Position numbers and translations under genes: made by a program. Below the pieces are notes generated by a model. That model saw nothing but the letters and a program-made list of their open reading frames with translations. It was not told where the DNA came from and searched no databases. Positions 47,428 to 58,933 of a stretch of DNA of 64,000 bases are shown here, piece after piece; within the stretch, counting starts at the first letter, position 1; every line of letters starts with the position of its first letter. Source of the stretch: Owenia fusiformis (Eukaryota > Annelida > Polychaeta > Sabellida > Oweniidae); the NCBI GenBank assembly GCA_903813345.2, contig CAIIXF020000012.1:4197318-4261317 (forward strand), in the 5' to 3' direction.

Positions 47428-49755
47428 GTACAACTCGAGAATAAGGCTCTGTCGACTGAAGTTGAAACCGTATCAGCGATTAAGGATCGAAAGACATTTA
47501 ATTTCAGCAAGTCAAAGCCAGTGCGACAAAAATCTGAGGCTTCCAGTAAGAAGCCAGATTCCCAAACTGCCATCCGTAATGATTGTTCTAAGTGCGGACT
47601 TACACATGATAGGGGACATTGCCCGGCGGCTAATCGAAAATGTAATAAGTGCGGAAAAATGGGGCACTACGGGAGAAAGTGCCGATCAACATCCTGTAAG
47701 AAGGCTGTCAGAGAGGTCGAATGCGACGACAGTTCAGACGACATTGATGATGTTTTCTACATTGATAATGTGAACGTAAGTACGGTTCGATCTACTAATG
47801 TACAACCCTGGAGAATTTTGTTGCCAGTAAACAAGAATATCATTGATTTCAAAATTGATACTGGGGCGGATGTGTCTGTGCTCAGTCATGATATTTATAC
47901 TCAGTTAGACCCCAAGCCCAAGTTGAAGTCTATGGGGGGTAGGTCTGTAACTAGTCCTGGGGGGGATTTATCTGTGGTAGGAGAGTTTGTAGCAGAGGTG
48001 CCATATCGCAATGTAAAATATAAAATGCGGACTATAGTAGTCAAAAATAAGACTGATTGTTTACTTAGTCGAGCCGCAGCGGATAAAATGAACCTAGTGA
48101 CGCGTAATCAGTGGGTAAACAATGTTCGCGAAGAGAAGATTATTATGTCCGGAGATTCCGTCGGCAAAAGTACAAAATCTCGCGAATTACCCATAATGAA
48201 ATGTAAACCAGTGACCATATCATTAAATGAGGATTGTAAACCATATTCACTCGCCGTGCCGCGACGCATTGGATTAAATCTAATGAAACCGTGCCGAGAG
48301 CAGTTAGAGAAAATGGTTGAAAGGTCAGTTATACGCCGCGTCGAGGAGCCCACTGATTGGGTAGCGCCTATGGTTCCGGTTTTGAAGAAAAACGGGTTGG
48401 ATGTCCGTATAGCGGTGGATTTGAAAAGATTGAATCAATCTGTAAAACGTGAAAGATACGTTATGCCTACGCTAGATGATATTACACACAAGTTGGCAAA
48501 ATGCAACACATTTTCAAAATTGGATGCCAAGAGCGGTTATCACCAGATACCTTTAAATCCGGAGTCGCAACTGTTGACCACATTTATTACACCGTTTGGG
48601 AGGTTTTGTTTCCAAAGGTTGCCAGAGGGGGTAAGTTGTGCACCTGAGATTTATCAGAGGACAATGTCTGAGATTCTTAAAGATATGCCTGGAACATCAG
48701 TTTGGATGGATGACATCCTTGTGTATGGTAAAACAGTTCAAGAGCATAATAAGAATCTTGACAATGTTCTCAAACGCTTAAAAGACATGAATGTGACATT
48801 GAATCGCGAGAAATGTGAGTACAGGAAATCAAGCATTGAATTTCTTGGATACATTTTCAGCGAAAATGGAATGAGTCCAGATCCAAAGAAAGTACAAGCG
48901 ATTGTGGACATGCAAAAGCCTTCTAACGTAGAAGAGCTTAGACGGTACCTCGGGATGGTTCAATTCCTTGGTCGGTTTGTGCCAAATTTATCGACGGTTT
49001 TGAAACCGCTCAATGAGCTATTGCGTAAGGATAATGTGTGGGTATGGACAGATATACAACAAGATGCTTTTGATAAGGTCAAGTCCATGCTTTCTACAGC
49101 ACCGAGTTTAGTGTATTATGAAATTGGACGTCCTACAATGGTAAGTGCAGATGCCAGTTCCTACGGGTTAGGGGGAGCAATTTTTCAGAAACATGAGAAA
49201 GGATGGCTTCCGGTAAGTTTCGTATCACGTACCTTGACTGATGCTGAGACAAGATATGCACAAATCGAAAAAGAGTGCCTGGCCTCAGTCTGGGTATGTG
49301 AGAGGTTTGATCGATATCTCATAGGCTGTGAAAAGTTCAAACTCTTGACGGACCACAAACCATTGGTACCTTTGATTAGGGATAAGGATATAGACAAAGC
49401 TCCGATAAGATGTCAGCGGATGTTGCTACGGTTACTTAGATATAATCCCGAGGTTGAACATTGCGCAGGGAAAAATTTGGTAGTTGCGGATCAGTTATCG
49501 CGATCTCCATTAAATTCCACTTTTGGAGCTCAAGACAGTATCGACAGTATTGAGAGTTATGTCAAATCAGTGATTACTGATACAGCCGGGCAGCAAGGCC
49601 CCTCAAGTCCATTGTTAGCATTAAAATCCGTGACGTCACGATATATTAATCCGCTGACGTTCAACAAAAATTTTCTTCGTCAGAAATTTCTGAGATCTCT
49701 CATTTCGAAAATTGAATTGGTTGTAACGCGCAAAATGTATGATCATAATTCCTGA
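46864..49755 (+). CDS. Gypsy gag-pol polyprotein, 5' part (gag, protease, RT, RNase H)
   Basis: One open frame. ATG at 46864 is chosen over an upstream TTG. Gag-like N-terminus with KLPPPEGFNFATPNLWPAWK, then two zinc knuckles near residues 241-275 (CSKCGLTHDRGHC, a CX2CX3HX4C variant; CNKCGKMGHYGRKC, canonical CX2CX4HX4C). Aspartic protease FKIDTGADVSVLS at about 330. Reverse transcriptase with RIAVDLKRLNQ, FSKLDAKSGYHQI and catalytic WMDDILVYG at about 614-622. Gypsy RNase H with SADASSYGLGGA and LTDHKPLV. The genuine frame ends at 49582; the last roughly 58 codons are read from the inserted TIR element. No internal stop or frameshift is seen, so the break is recent relative to ORF decay. 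Confidence 0.94.
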   Translation: MACKLPPPEGFNFATPNLWPAWKKRFHRFRLATELFKKPNEVQVSALLYAMGSESEKIYETFVFPPTPVVEGEEGQPVAQGAIAASVEPDYDLVIQRFDGYFIPQRNIVYERTAFERMTQAKGEPVEQYIRRLYEQAAKCEFTDKDERILMRIIIGITDSELSLKLQEPREPELTLSQTIAMVRSKEQVQLENKALSTEVETVSAIKDRKTFNFSKSKPVRQKSEASSKKPDSQTAIRNDCSKCGLTHDRGHCPAANRKCNKCGKMGHYGRKCRSTSCKKAVREVECDDSSDDIDDVFYIDNVNVSTVRSTNVQPWRILLPVNKNIIDFKIDTGADVSVLSHDIYTQLDPKPKLKSMGGRSVTSPGGDLSVVGEFVAEVPYRNVKYKMRTIVVKNKTDCLLSRAAADKMNLVTRNQWVNNVREEKIIMSGDSVGKSTKSRELPIMKCKPVTISLNEDCKPYSLAVPRRIGLNLMKPCREQLEKMVERSVIRRVEEPTDWVAPMVPVLKKNGLDVRIAVDLKRLNQSVKRERYVMPTLDDITHKLAKCNTFSKLDAKSGYHQIPLNPESQLLTTFITPFGRFCFQRLPEGVSCAPEIYQRTMSEILKDMPGTSVWMDDILVYGKTVQEHNKNLDNVLKRLKDMNVTLNREKCEYRKSSIEFLGYIFSENGMSPDPKKVQAIVDMQKPSNVEELRRYLGMVQFLGRFVPNLSTVLKPLNELLRKDNVWVWTDIQQDAFDKVKSMLSTAPSLVYYEIGRPTMVSADASSYGLGGAIFQKHEKGWLPVSFVSRTLTDAETRYAQIEKECLASVWVCERFDRYLIGCEKFKLLTDHKPLVPLIRDKDIDKAPIRCQRMLLRLLRYNPEVEHCAGKNLVVADQLSRSPLNSTFGAQDSIDSIESYVKSVITDTAGQQGPSSPLLALKSVTSRYINPLTFNKNFLRQKFLRSLISKIELVVTRKMYDHNS

Positions 49756-52700
49756 AATTACACAGAATCGTTGAGCTTAAGATACCTGATCTACGCTGCT
49801 AATATTGAAACAATCACGCACATCTGTCGTGGCGAACAGAAGTTTGTCAGATTTTCAACTTTTTGTTGAAAACACCGTTTGAAGTCGCAATTACTAAGCA
49901 AAAACGTAAAATACATTATTGATTACTACCCTCGACGGAGCATATATATCTCTTCATCTGTCCCTTATATAAAATAACTCATTCGATTAAATATAAGTTG
50001 AGAAAACAGACATGATCAAGTGGTTAAAAACGATTCCAAACCTACCGCCATTAAAACTCTGAACTCAGTTTGACCTTTGTATGTTTTGACCAGACGGCAT
50101 GACATCTATAGATGAAATCGAATTCTGAATGCATTCTATCTGTCAAGTTTTTAGACAAACTCCACTCTCTCTGGCATTTACCGTCAATCACAATCCCGGC
50201 AAAGAACTGTTACTATACCAGGAGGATATCCGGCCAGGAGAAGATAACTGGCCGGCCAGAAAGGGTTGTCTATTAGAGCCCCTTAGTCTATATCATGTCT
50301 ATAGGAGTACATGGACTTCTATATACTGTACATAACATGTTGTTATAGTTTATCACTGCCTAGGTCATTTTGACATGTGGCTGACAAAGGCACTCACTGT
50401 ACATTTAAAGTAGTGGGGTGCAATATTATATTTGAGGGGTCAGTCTCAAAATCACCTTTTTATTAAAGGCCACCTATTAGGAATTTTATGTTGTTGTTAC
50501 TAATAAAACCCCATTCTAAGGTGTACCATCAAAGGGTCTAGGGCACTCTCCTTTATGATTTCCCCAAGAACAAAATGAATCATTTTAGGTGTAACATAAA
50601 GAATACAATGTCACATAATACTTTGGAAAATATTTAAGCATTTGGACCCACACGGGCTGAGGTTGAGGTAATTAGGTTCAGTAAAGGGTGTATTGACTTG
50701 ACATAGGATGTGCTCAATTGGCTAAACATGTGGATACCATCAGATTCCAATGGAGGCCATTGGTTTCTATTGATTTTCACAAAAATACCTAAAATACACT
50801 ATGACCTGAATTGATTGCAAATTAAATAATTTGACAATATGACACAAATGGTATATCACATCAGATGTCCAAATATGAAGTTTGCAATCGATTCACGTCA
50901 CACTTCAAATTAAAAGTTTATACATTTTTCATCATTTTTTCATTTTTTTGGTTTGGTATATTTTATCTCAATTCCTGATTAAATTTCACTTATCATTTCA
51001 TCTCAACTAAGAAAAATTATATTACAAAAATAGGAAATGGAAATTCCATGCAGTATGCTATTGCAATATAGCCGGTAGATTTATTTTTTTTAAAAACTGA
51101 ACATTATTTTCCATGCCTGTTTACAAGATTTCATTTCAATCTCTAGATTATTCCAAATTAAATTGTCAATGTAATTAATTTTTTTAAAACACACTAGTAA
51201 GTTATAAGTTAACAGGTGTTTAATACAATGTATTAGCTCCTGCACATCCATGGACCATGTTTGGTCCTTTGTCTATGCAGCTAGCTACATATTCTTTGGT
51301 TTAGTTAAACATTGAAAATTGTAACTTGTTAATTTAGAAAAAACAGAGAACTATTGGTATTCATGACATGCTGCCAGCTGATGGCTAATAAGAATCAAGT
51401 ACAGTAGGGCAAGTTATTTTAAACAATCATATCTTTCAACATGAGTGAGTACTTTATGACCATAAATACAGTGGTTTCCATGTTTTCTTTGATTAAACAA
51501 TAAGTTTTCTGTACCCTGCGTGCAGAGTCTAGTTAAACTACACTCTGCCTAGTAGAGACCATATTACAGTTTAGTAGCCCCGCCCCCACGATGGGTACCG
51601 GTGACAGTTTGGGTAAATCACTTTTGACCAACACACCAACCTTCCACCAATCAGCGAGCTTGTAGAAACATACGCCAAATGTGTTCTAATTAAATATGCA
51701 CATGTAATTGGTCAATTCCGAGCTCAACAATGACGTCAGAAGGAATGATCATATAAAGAACATCGGTCAAATTTGGCCGACGAACACTGATTGGCGCGGT
51801 GAGTTCCGACAGGTTTATTTTAGTTTGAAAGTCTTCAAAGAGTGAAGATGAAGCTCTCTTTTAAGAAGTGAACTCAAACGAATGCAAAGGGTAAGTTTTC
51901 TGTCAAGTAAAGTCCCCATGTTATTAAAAATACCAATCAACTCTCTGAAAAATTATGGATTACCACCCCACCCTCTCACTTTTTTAAAGTGTTAGGCTTA
52001 TTTTCTAACAATTATCAAAATTAAATTTTCTAAAGGATAGGTATTGATATGGTGAAATGAATTCAACAATGTTTTTTTCTTAAACCATTTACTGAAAACA
52101 TTCTGTAAAAACACAGTCCTTTATGTAATGTTGACTGATTGACAACAATTTAATGCAAAAATATTGATATATTTTATATAACTGTTTTTGTTAACTTCAT
52201 TTCATTCCTAACATATGATACCAAGAACAAAAGAAGTGTCTATGTGTTTTCCAAAACAATATAGAGAAAAGTACATACATACATATTTTTCAAATTATAA
52301 TGTTACTATCCAAAATATGACCATTAAATTGATGATGCGTAATATTTTCAGAATTTTTTGATGACTGGTTTAAGAGAAATTTGTTCAAAAAGTTCACCAT
52401 ATCTTCCGAAAGGGGGATGGAAATTGAAATGTGAGTAAGTTAAAAACCACATATTCAATGTTTTTTTCCCACAAGGAAAACTAATTCTATCCATTGTTTT
52501 TTCAGCATAATTCTGGTCATCAAAAATCTTCAAAACTAGACTTTCAATACCATTCTACAGTTCTAGTGTACATATGAAGAGGTTTAGATTAATCTTTTCA
52601 TGCAATTTAAATAAAAACGAAGATGCTCTTTGTGAGCAAATAGCTTCAATATTTTGAAAGAAATGTTGACATGGGGTTGCTATTCATAAATTTTTGAATT

Positions 52701-53680
52701 GTTCAATTGATATTTTTATTATCCTTGAGAATTTTCTTGAAAGATAATATTGTGTTGATGAGAAAAGTCATATCTAAATCGTGAAAGTACTCATAAGAAT
52801 ATGATTGTCTAAAATCACTTGCCATACTATACCTGGTCCTTTAACTATCTTATGCCCAACTAATTTAAATATAATGGCGATTGCCAATATTCTATTCATA
52901 TTTCAATGAATATTCTATTCATATTTCAATGATCTATTCATGTTTCCATGAGTTTACCATAAACATTTAGTGGATTACTCTATCTGCCAGTAATTGAATT
53001 TAGTCACTCCTTTCTAATTAATAGACTTGAGAGACATCAGACTTTACAGTTTATGCCTTGACAATTTTAACAAAGAACAGTGTTAGTGTTTTTGGTCAAT
53101 GAAAGACTCACCAAATTCTTGCTAGGTTGAATTTAAATGTATATACCATCTTCAGTGTCCCCTCTCAACATTAATTGTTTCTCAATACATCTGGATATTT
53201 GTTGTCAATGATACTATTTACAGGTTCCTTTTTCCAAAACTTATAACAGTATCCAGAATATTCTGATGCACCAATAATCAGCACAGGGTATCTAGATTTG
53301 TATATTATGTGGATACATAATCCTATTTTCCTAGGTCAATTATAAATTAATCATTGTTGCTCTGCATTCCTCGAAATATGTCTCTCTTGATTGGGTCCAG
53401 TCAGCAAGTACCCCATTGGCCTGGAAATATATAGAAGAAAAATTTTATATCTACATTTTGACTACTAGGCTATTTGAAATTATAAAAGCAGAATAACATT
53501 GTCATCCTTAAACTATTTAATTGCACATTTTTCAATCAACAAAGTTGAAACATACTAATCTAGTACATGTAATGTACTATGAGGAATTGAATATAAGGTT
53601 AAATTATAATATAACCAAATGGTAATTTGACAAGTATGATATTATACAAATATTTCGTACGGTTTAATTTAAGAATACTT
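49756..53680. other. Left interior of the TIR element, no coding sequence recognised
   Basis: AT-rich, with stops in all frames at short intervals. A GGCCGGCCAG palindrome lies near 50251. No DDE, RNase H-like or nuclease motif was recognised on either strand. If a transposase existed it is deleted or too decayed to see by eye. Confidence 0.5.
51731..51890 (+). promoter_or_regulatory. Promoter-like block inside the TIR element (CRE, TATA, first exon, splice donor)
   Basis: TGACGTCA (51731-51738) is followed 13 nt later by TATAAA (51752-51757), then about 130 nt ending CAAAGG|GTAAGT at 51890. This is the layout of a TATA promoter with a short first exon. Upstream 51545-51690 resembles the repeat near 12085-12215, so this may be a promoter of a repeat family. 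Confidence 0.35.
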
Positions 53681-53686
53681 GTTCAT

Positions 53687-53763
53687 CTTTCAATGATTCT
53701 AGCAAAGTGTTTTACCCAAACCCTAAAGGGTCAGTGGAATACACTTTGCAGAATCATTGAAAG
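53687..53763. repeat. 77-nt near-perfect hairpin
   Basis: Arms CTTTCAATGATTCTAGCAAA-GTGT (53687-53710) and ACACTTTGCAGAATCATTGA-AAG pair with a single bulged A. The loop is about 30 nt with its own ACCC/GGGT pairing. miRNA-precursor-like shape, but inside a transposon, so a tiny palindromic repeat is the simpler reading. Confidence 0.6.
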
Positions 53764-54786
53764 TGCAAAAAGTATCACTGATATTTATATAAGATTACGA
53801 TAAACTGACAATGACATGTCTTTTCATAGGCCCATTGTCAACAATGATCTGAATTTTACTGCCCTAGCTATGTCATACATTTATGTGCTACCGAAATCGC
53901 TAGAGGAATCTTGATCGCTTGTACACAAATATTATTACCTGAATGTTGTATATTCTTGCTAATCCCAAAACCGATATCCAGCAGACAGACACACTAACTC
54001 CCAACTTCTTGGACAGATATTAAAATGAAATACAATGAAGCACTGGCACAGCAATTTGACTGACAGATGTCCCAGAGCTCCATATTGTATAGAGATTCTT
54101 GTACTCAATCCAATGAGTAAGGACAGCAAAAAGATTATAGCATCATGTCCCGTTATCCTCAGTGGTCCATCCCAGCAGTTCGTCACCGTGTGTACTCACT
54201 GCATGATTGTTCAGATAAAATGTGGTCTCACTTTGTGTGTGATGGTCCTGGAATCGAGATACACAACAGTAGAGCACACAAACATGGACATTACATCATT
54301 GCTGTACATGACTGCATAAATAATGTACTTCGAAGCGATACTGTACATATTTTAAGTATTCATCTATGTAAGCTCAAAAGAGGCTGTAGCCAGATCTTGG
54401 GTACATTAATGTTCAAATCACTCTAACCTAGACTGACTTCCCTTCATCATATTGAAGTCTAGTGGAATTCTTATAATATTCGAGTCTTTCATTTCTGGTT
54501 GGAGATACATGTACAGTGCCTTACTTCTGAAATTCTAATGCGTACGATATGATAAGGACCTGCACAACGGTTAGACCTCATTTAGAAAAATCAGGATCAA
54601 ATTCACAAAATCCAAAATCAAATTCTTGAAAAAAATTTATCGTAACGTAAGAATGAAATTATACATACCTTTTCGTGATAACAAGTTGACATCTTATATA
54701 AATGTATGACACATCCTAACAAGGAAAGATCATAACTTAACCTAATTGAGCCATATTATCGCATAATATCACAGAAAAGACTGTAC
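53764..54786. other. TIR-element interior with overlapping open frames of unknown meaning
   Basis: Frames at 53959-54186 (minus), 54035-54319 and 54145-54426 (plus) overlap one stretch less AT-rich than its surroundings. The plus frame reads VYSLHDCSDKMWSHFVCDGP and is Cys/His-rich; no family recognised. Possibly a fragment of the element's lost protein, or chance. Confidence 0.25.
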
Positions 54787-55037
54787 GTTTCAGCAATATT
54801 TCTTTCTTTCTTTCTTTCTATCCAGTAAGCACTTTTATGCTGCTTGATTAGTCTCTATGTACTTTTTTGACACTTGTTGCTGGCACAGCGTTACTTTTTC
54901 ACTTGTTACTTTAATGTGGCTTATTGTGGCTGGCATTTTAATGTTTATATTTCAGATTTTCTAAAATTGTTTTTTTGTTTTGTTTTTTGATATTTTTGGC
55001 AACTGGTTTATTTACACTATATACACTGTCGATTCTC

Positions 55038-58000
55038 CTAGAATCTCTTAGAGTCTCTTATGTATTTCTGAAATTCTCTTAGGATCATGGCATTTGTATC
55101 TACGCCTAATCCCTTTCTCTCTCCAGCTAGAGTTCTAAGATCATATCCAGCAGGTATCTGTTCCCCACTGTCAGATCCTAATAAAATACAGTCCACTTTG
55201 TGAAGAAATTGCTCTCTGATGTCACTGTAGCGCTTGCACTGAAAAATAAAGTGTTCAACTGATTCAGGTACCATACAGTGATCACACAGGTTGGTGTTGC
55301 AGTCTGGGTTTATTTTGAACTGATGGCTATTCAGGGTGGTGTGCCCAGTGATGAGTCTGTTGATTATAGAGTTCACCTTTCTATTTCCTATTCCTGCGAG
55401 ATATCTTTTTCCAACTATTGGAATTATTTGTTGTATCCTGTCTACTTTTGAGGAATTCATGTATCTGCGTTGCCATTTATTAACAGCTGAATTGTTTATA
55501 AGTTTATATATCTCACTCTTAGTAGACTTATTTACAAGCACAGCTTGCTTGCTCGCAGTTAGTGCAGCCAATTTAGCTTGCTTATCAGCAAGTTCATTGC
55601 CATGAATGTTCACATGCCCAGGTACCCAATGATAGTGTATGATTTTTCCTTTACCAGCCAATTCTCTGCAAACGAGTCTAATACGTTTCACTGTATTTGT
55701 GTGTGATTTAGGGATTTGTGTAACAAAGGCAGTATTGATTGCAGGTTGGCAATCCGTGAAGATGTGAATTTCTGAACTTGTCTCAATTGTTTTAATAGAC
55801 TCTATTGCAAAGAGAATTGCCTCTAATTCGCCAGTGTAATTATTGCTAAACTTACTGACTGGTTTATTAAGACATATGGGTACACAACTTAAACCCTTGG
55901 GGTAAATTATAGCTGAAGCCCCTGTTGGGCCTGGATTGCCTAGGGTTGATCCGTCAGTGAAAATGACTGTATTCTCATTGGGGAGTTTGTCGAGTTCAGC
56001 TAGAATCACTTTCTTCTGATCTGCTTTGGAATTTGTAAAATCAGATTCTCCTACTAGATTGTTGCAGCTTGAGAATGGGCAGTCAGCAATTGTGTGCCAG
56101 TATTCTTCCTCCAAGCCACTAATCTTGAAGTTTCTGCAGAACTCTCTCACTCTAGACTTTAAGGTCTCAAAGACAGTGGTATGCTTGTTCCCAGAAAACT
56201 TCTCTTGGTTGTTATAATCTGCTTTAATTGGACAGCTGTCTTTCTTTCTCAGTATTCTGATGGCCGCTTGAGCTTGCCTTGTTTTCAGTTCTATGTCGAT
56301 GGGAAAGCACCCTGTAAGGGATTCTAAAGCTTCAGTGCTAGTAGACTTCAGACATCCTGTAGCTTTTAAAAGTGCTTGTCGTTGTACTGGTTGAAATGCT
56401 TCCACCGCAGCATTTGTAGCTGTGGCTGCAACTTCTATTCCATATTCAAGGTTTGGTAGTACCAAAGCCTTGTATAGATTGACCAAGACTGCCTGTTTGC
56501 AGCCACTATGTGAGCTAGAGAAGTCTGAGATTGATCGGAGTGACTTGAACCCACTGTTTCGTCTCTCCTGAATGTGCTTGCTGAAGTCTAAGTTCTCATC
56601 CAGAATCACTCCAAGTATTTTTCTATGAGTCACGACTTCAACTTGTTCGCCCTTGCACCTAATGTTAATTGGGGGTTTGTCAGTTTTTCCTGGCTTGAAG
56701 ACAATAACTTTGGTCTTCTTAAGACTAATGTCCATGTTCCAGGATCTGCACCATGTAGCCAGTGTCTTTAGATCCTTGTTTATCACATTTTCGATTACTT
56801 TGTAATCTTTATGGCTGTACCATAGTATAATGTCGTCTGCATATTCCCCATGAGAGCTGGTCACACCCTCAAGAGAGTCTGCTGTGTATATATTACAGAG
56901 CGAAGGAGAGATCACAGCTCCCTGAGGGATACCAACTTTAGACTGCTTAAGCTGAGAAGTGAAGTTATTAGCGCTTATGGAGTACTGCCTGTTCTGTAGA
57001 TAGTCAGCTATAAAACAGAGAAGTCTGCCCTGAATTCCATTTCTGTACAGTTTATAGATCAGGCCCCCTCTCCATATGCGCTCATAACAGCTGTCGTAAT
57101 CTATTGTCACGGCAACTGTAGTCTCGTCCCTTTTCCAGGCTGTTTGAACAGCGTTCACTACTCTCAGTAGGATGTGTGTGCAAGCATGGAAACTTCTATA
57201 TGCGTCCTGGAAAGGAGAATACAGATTATAGCATTCCGCCGACCAGTGTAATCTTGTGTCAACGACACGTTCCATTATTTTACCCACCACCGATTCCAGT
57301 GTTATTGGTCTGTAGCTCCCATCAGTATTATAGCATTCCCTGGCAGGCTTAGGAATCATGGACTTGGGGTCCATGCAAAACTCTGCTGGCAATACGCCTT
57401 TAGACCAGCAGGTTTGAAATAGATTATAAAGTGATTTTGACAAAGCATTGCCCCCCTTTTTTAACATGATGTTATGAATCTTTTCCCTAGGGCTCGGTGA
57501 TGAGTAGTTAACACATGATTTTATGGCATTCTCAATCTCATATAAATTCAGATCAATGTTCTCTATTTCACAAGTTTTGCTGTAGTTTGTTTCATTAATA
57601 ATGGCTCTTTGTGTTATCAAAATTCTCTCCACAGTGTTTTCAATATAATTGTACCAAAATGAATGAGATTGGACAGACATAATCTCATTTCCATATTTTA
57701 CCATAAAAGCTTCCGTGATTTCTCTATCGGTCACAGCTATTGTGCCATCTTGCCTGATGATTGGCTGGATGACACATTTTGTTTTTGGGCCATTATACCC
57801 TGTTACAATCTTCCACATTTTGTTGGAATCTTTAAGGTCAAGCTGAGCAAAGAGATCATTCCAATAAGTGTTTTTTCGAAGTTGAGCTTCTTCTTGAAAT
57901 GTTTTAACCGAATTTCTATACATTTGCTCATTTTGAGGAGTGCACCTTTTTTGGAATACTCTTTTTGCTCTTCTTACCTTTTTTACCAGTATTGACAATT

Positions 58001-58922
58001 CAGGTGACCACCAGCCTTTACTTTTGCCACAAGTTTTCTTCTTCTGAATGGTTTGCTCAGCGGCAGACAGTATCAGCTCGCAAAGCTTAGAGTAACTGGC
58101 TTCAATATCTTCAGGATCTGAAACAAAGTCAGCAAACAGCGAGTTACATTTTAGTCTGAAACCATCCCAATCAGCAGACTTGAAATTCCACCTCTCTTTG
58201 GCCTCTTCCTCTGGTTCTTTGCCCAGTTCAAACACAATTGCATTATGATCAGATTTCAGAAAAATTTCTGGCCTGACAGCCCAATTTGCTATTTTGTTTT
58301 TGATGCTAGTTGAGCACAGTGTTAAGTCCAAAATAGCCTCCCCTCTAGTAGGGGTGTTGTTATTGACAATATGGATATCATTACTGTTTATGAAATTGAT
58401 GAGTGATATTCCAAGTTTGTCTGAAATTTTGCTGTTCCACATTTGGTGCTTAGCATTAAAATCTCCCATTAGAATAACTGGTGCCTTATTTCTCATAGCA
58501 ATTTCAGCGCATCTTAAAAACTCATGCATTGCCTCATCGTTGTTAGGTGGAATGTAGACTGAGCCTACAACACAGAAAAAGTCATGTAGATATACATTGG
58601 CCCACACTGCCTCTACATTGTCTCTTTTGAGATCATTCCTTTCATACATTTTCACATCACCCGCAGCCACAATAGCTGCCCCTCCTCCAACCCTGTCTTT
58701 CCTTACATGCTTTATCCATTTCCATGATTTTAAAATTTTGAAGTTTGCCACATCAGGGTCCCAAATTTCACTTAAGCAGAAGAGTTTTATGTCTTTTGAT
58801 ACAAGATTCTCCAGAAAATTAATTGATGTATTTGCCGATCTTATGTTTGCTTGTAGAATTTTCATGATTGCAATCAATGTCACAAAAAATGTTAATTTGC
58901 GCACAGTTATATAGCCCAGCAT
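55038..58922 (-). CDS. LINE ORF2: endonuclease, reverse transcriptase, RNase H
   Basis: 1294-aa open frame. APE endonuclease begins at residue 20 (MKILQANIRSAN, the likelier start) with LMGDFNAKHQMWNS and SDHNAIVFEL. Reverse transcriptase with YRPITLESVVGKIMERVVDT (about 535), VTIDYDSCYERIW, GIPQGAVISPSLCNIY and catalytic YADDIILW (about 692). RNase H at about 980-1115 with FTDGSTLGNPGP, ELEAILFAIES, FTDCQPA and HWVPGHVNIHGNELADKQA. C-terminal zinc-binding CDHCMVPESVEHFIFQC (about 1210). All catalytic motifs are intact with no stop or frameshift. It starts 11 nt after the ORF1 stop, or 68 nt if the second Met is used, so reinitiation after ORF1 is plausible. Confidence 0.95.
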   Translation of the reverse strand: MLGYITVRKLTFFVTLIAIMKILQANIRSANTSINFLENLVSKDIKLFCLSEIWDPDVANFKILKSWKWIKHVRKDRVGGGAAIVAAGDVKMYERNDLKRDNVEAVWANVYLHDFFCVVGSVYIPPNNDEAMHEFLRCAEIAMRNKAPVILMGDFNAKHQMWNSKISDKLGISLINFINSNDIHIVNNNTPTRGEAILDLTLCSTSIKNKIANWAVRPEIFLKSDHNAIVFELGKEPEEEAKERWNFKSADWDGFRLKCNSLFADFVSDPEDIEASYSKLCELILSAAEQTIQKKKTCGKSKGWWSPELSILVKKVRRAKRVFQKRCTPQNEQMYRNSVKTFQEEAQLRKNTYWNDLFAQLDLKDSNKMWKIVTGYNGPKTKCVIQPIIRQDGTIAVTDREITEAFMVKYGNEIMSVQSHSFWYNYIENTVERILITQRAIINETNYSKTCEIENIDLNLYEIENAIKSCVNYSSPSPREKIHNIMLKKGGNALSKSLYNLFQTCWSKGVLPAEFCMDPKSMIPKPARECYNTDGSYRPITLESVVGKIMERVVDTRLHWSAECYNLYSPFQDAYRSFHACTHILLRVVNAVQTAWKRDETTVAVTIDYDSCYERIWRGGLIYKLYRNGIQGRLLCFIADYLQNRQYSISANNFTSQLKQSKVGIPQGAVISPSLCNIYTADSLEGVTSSHGEYADDIILWYSHKDYKVIENVINKDLKTLATWCRSWNMDISLKKTKVIVFKPGKTDKPPINIRCKGEQVEVVTHRKILGVILDENLDFSKHIQERRNSGFKSLRSISDFSSSHSGCKQAVLVNLYKALVLPNLEYGIEVAATATNAAVEAFQPVQRQALLKATGCLKSTSTEALESLTGCFPIDIELKTRQAQAAIRILRKKDSCPIKADYNNQEKFSGNKHTTVFETLKSRVREFCRNFKISGLEEEYWHTIADCPFSSCNNLVGESDFTNSKADQKKVILAELDKLPNENTVIFTDGSTLGNPGPTGASAIIYPKGLSCVPICLNKPVSKFSNNYTGELEAILFAIESIKTIETSSEIHIFTDCQPAINTAFVTQIPKSHTNTVKRIRLVCRELAGKGKIIHYHWVPGHVNIHGNELADKQAKLAALTASKQAVLVNKSTKSEIYKLINNSAVNKWQRRYMNSSKVDRIQQIIPIVGKRYLAGIGNRKVNSIINRLITGHTTLNSHQFKINPDCNTNLCDHCMVPESVEHFIFQCKRYSDIREQFLHKVDCILLGSDSGEQIPAGYDLRTLAGERKGLGVDTNAMILREFQKYIRDSKRF

Positions 58923-58933
58923 ATTTTACTACT

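Noticed and set aside
49583-49755. C-terminal tail of the gag-pol frame as real protein
   Set aside because: It is read from the left end of the inserted TIR element; the native frame resumes at 61343.
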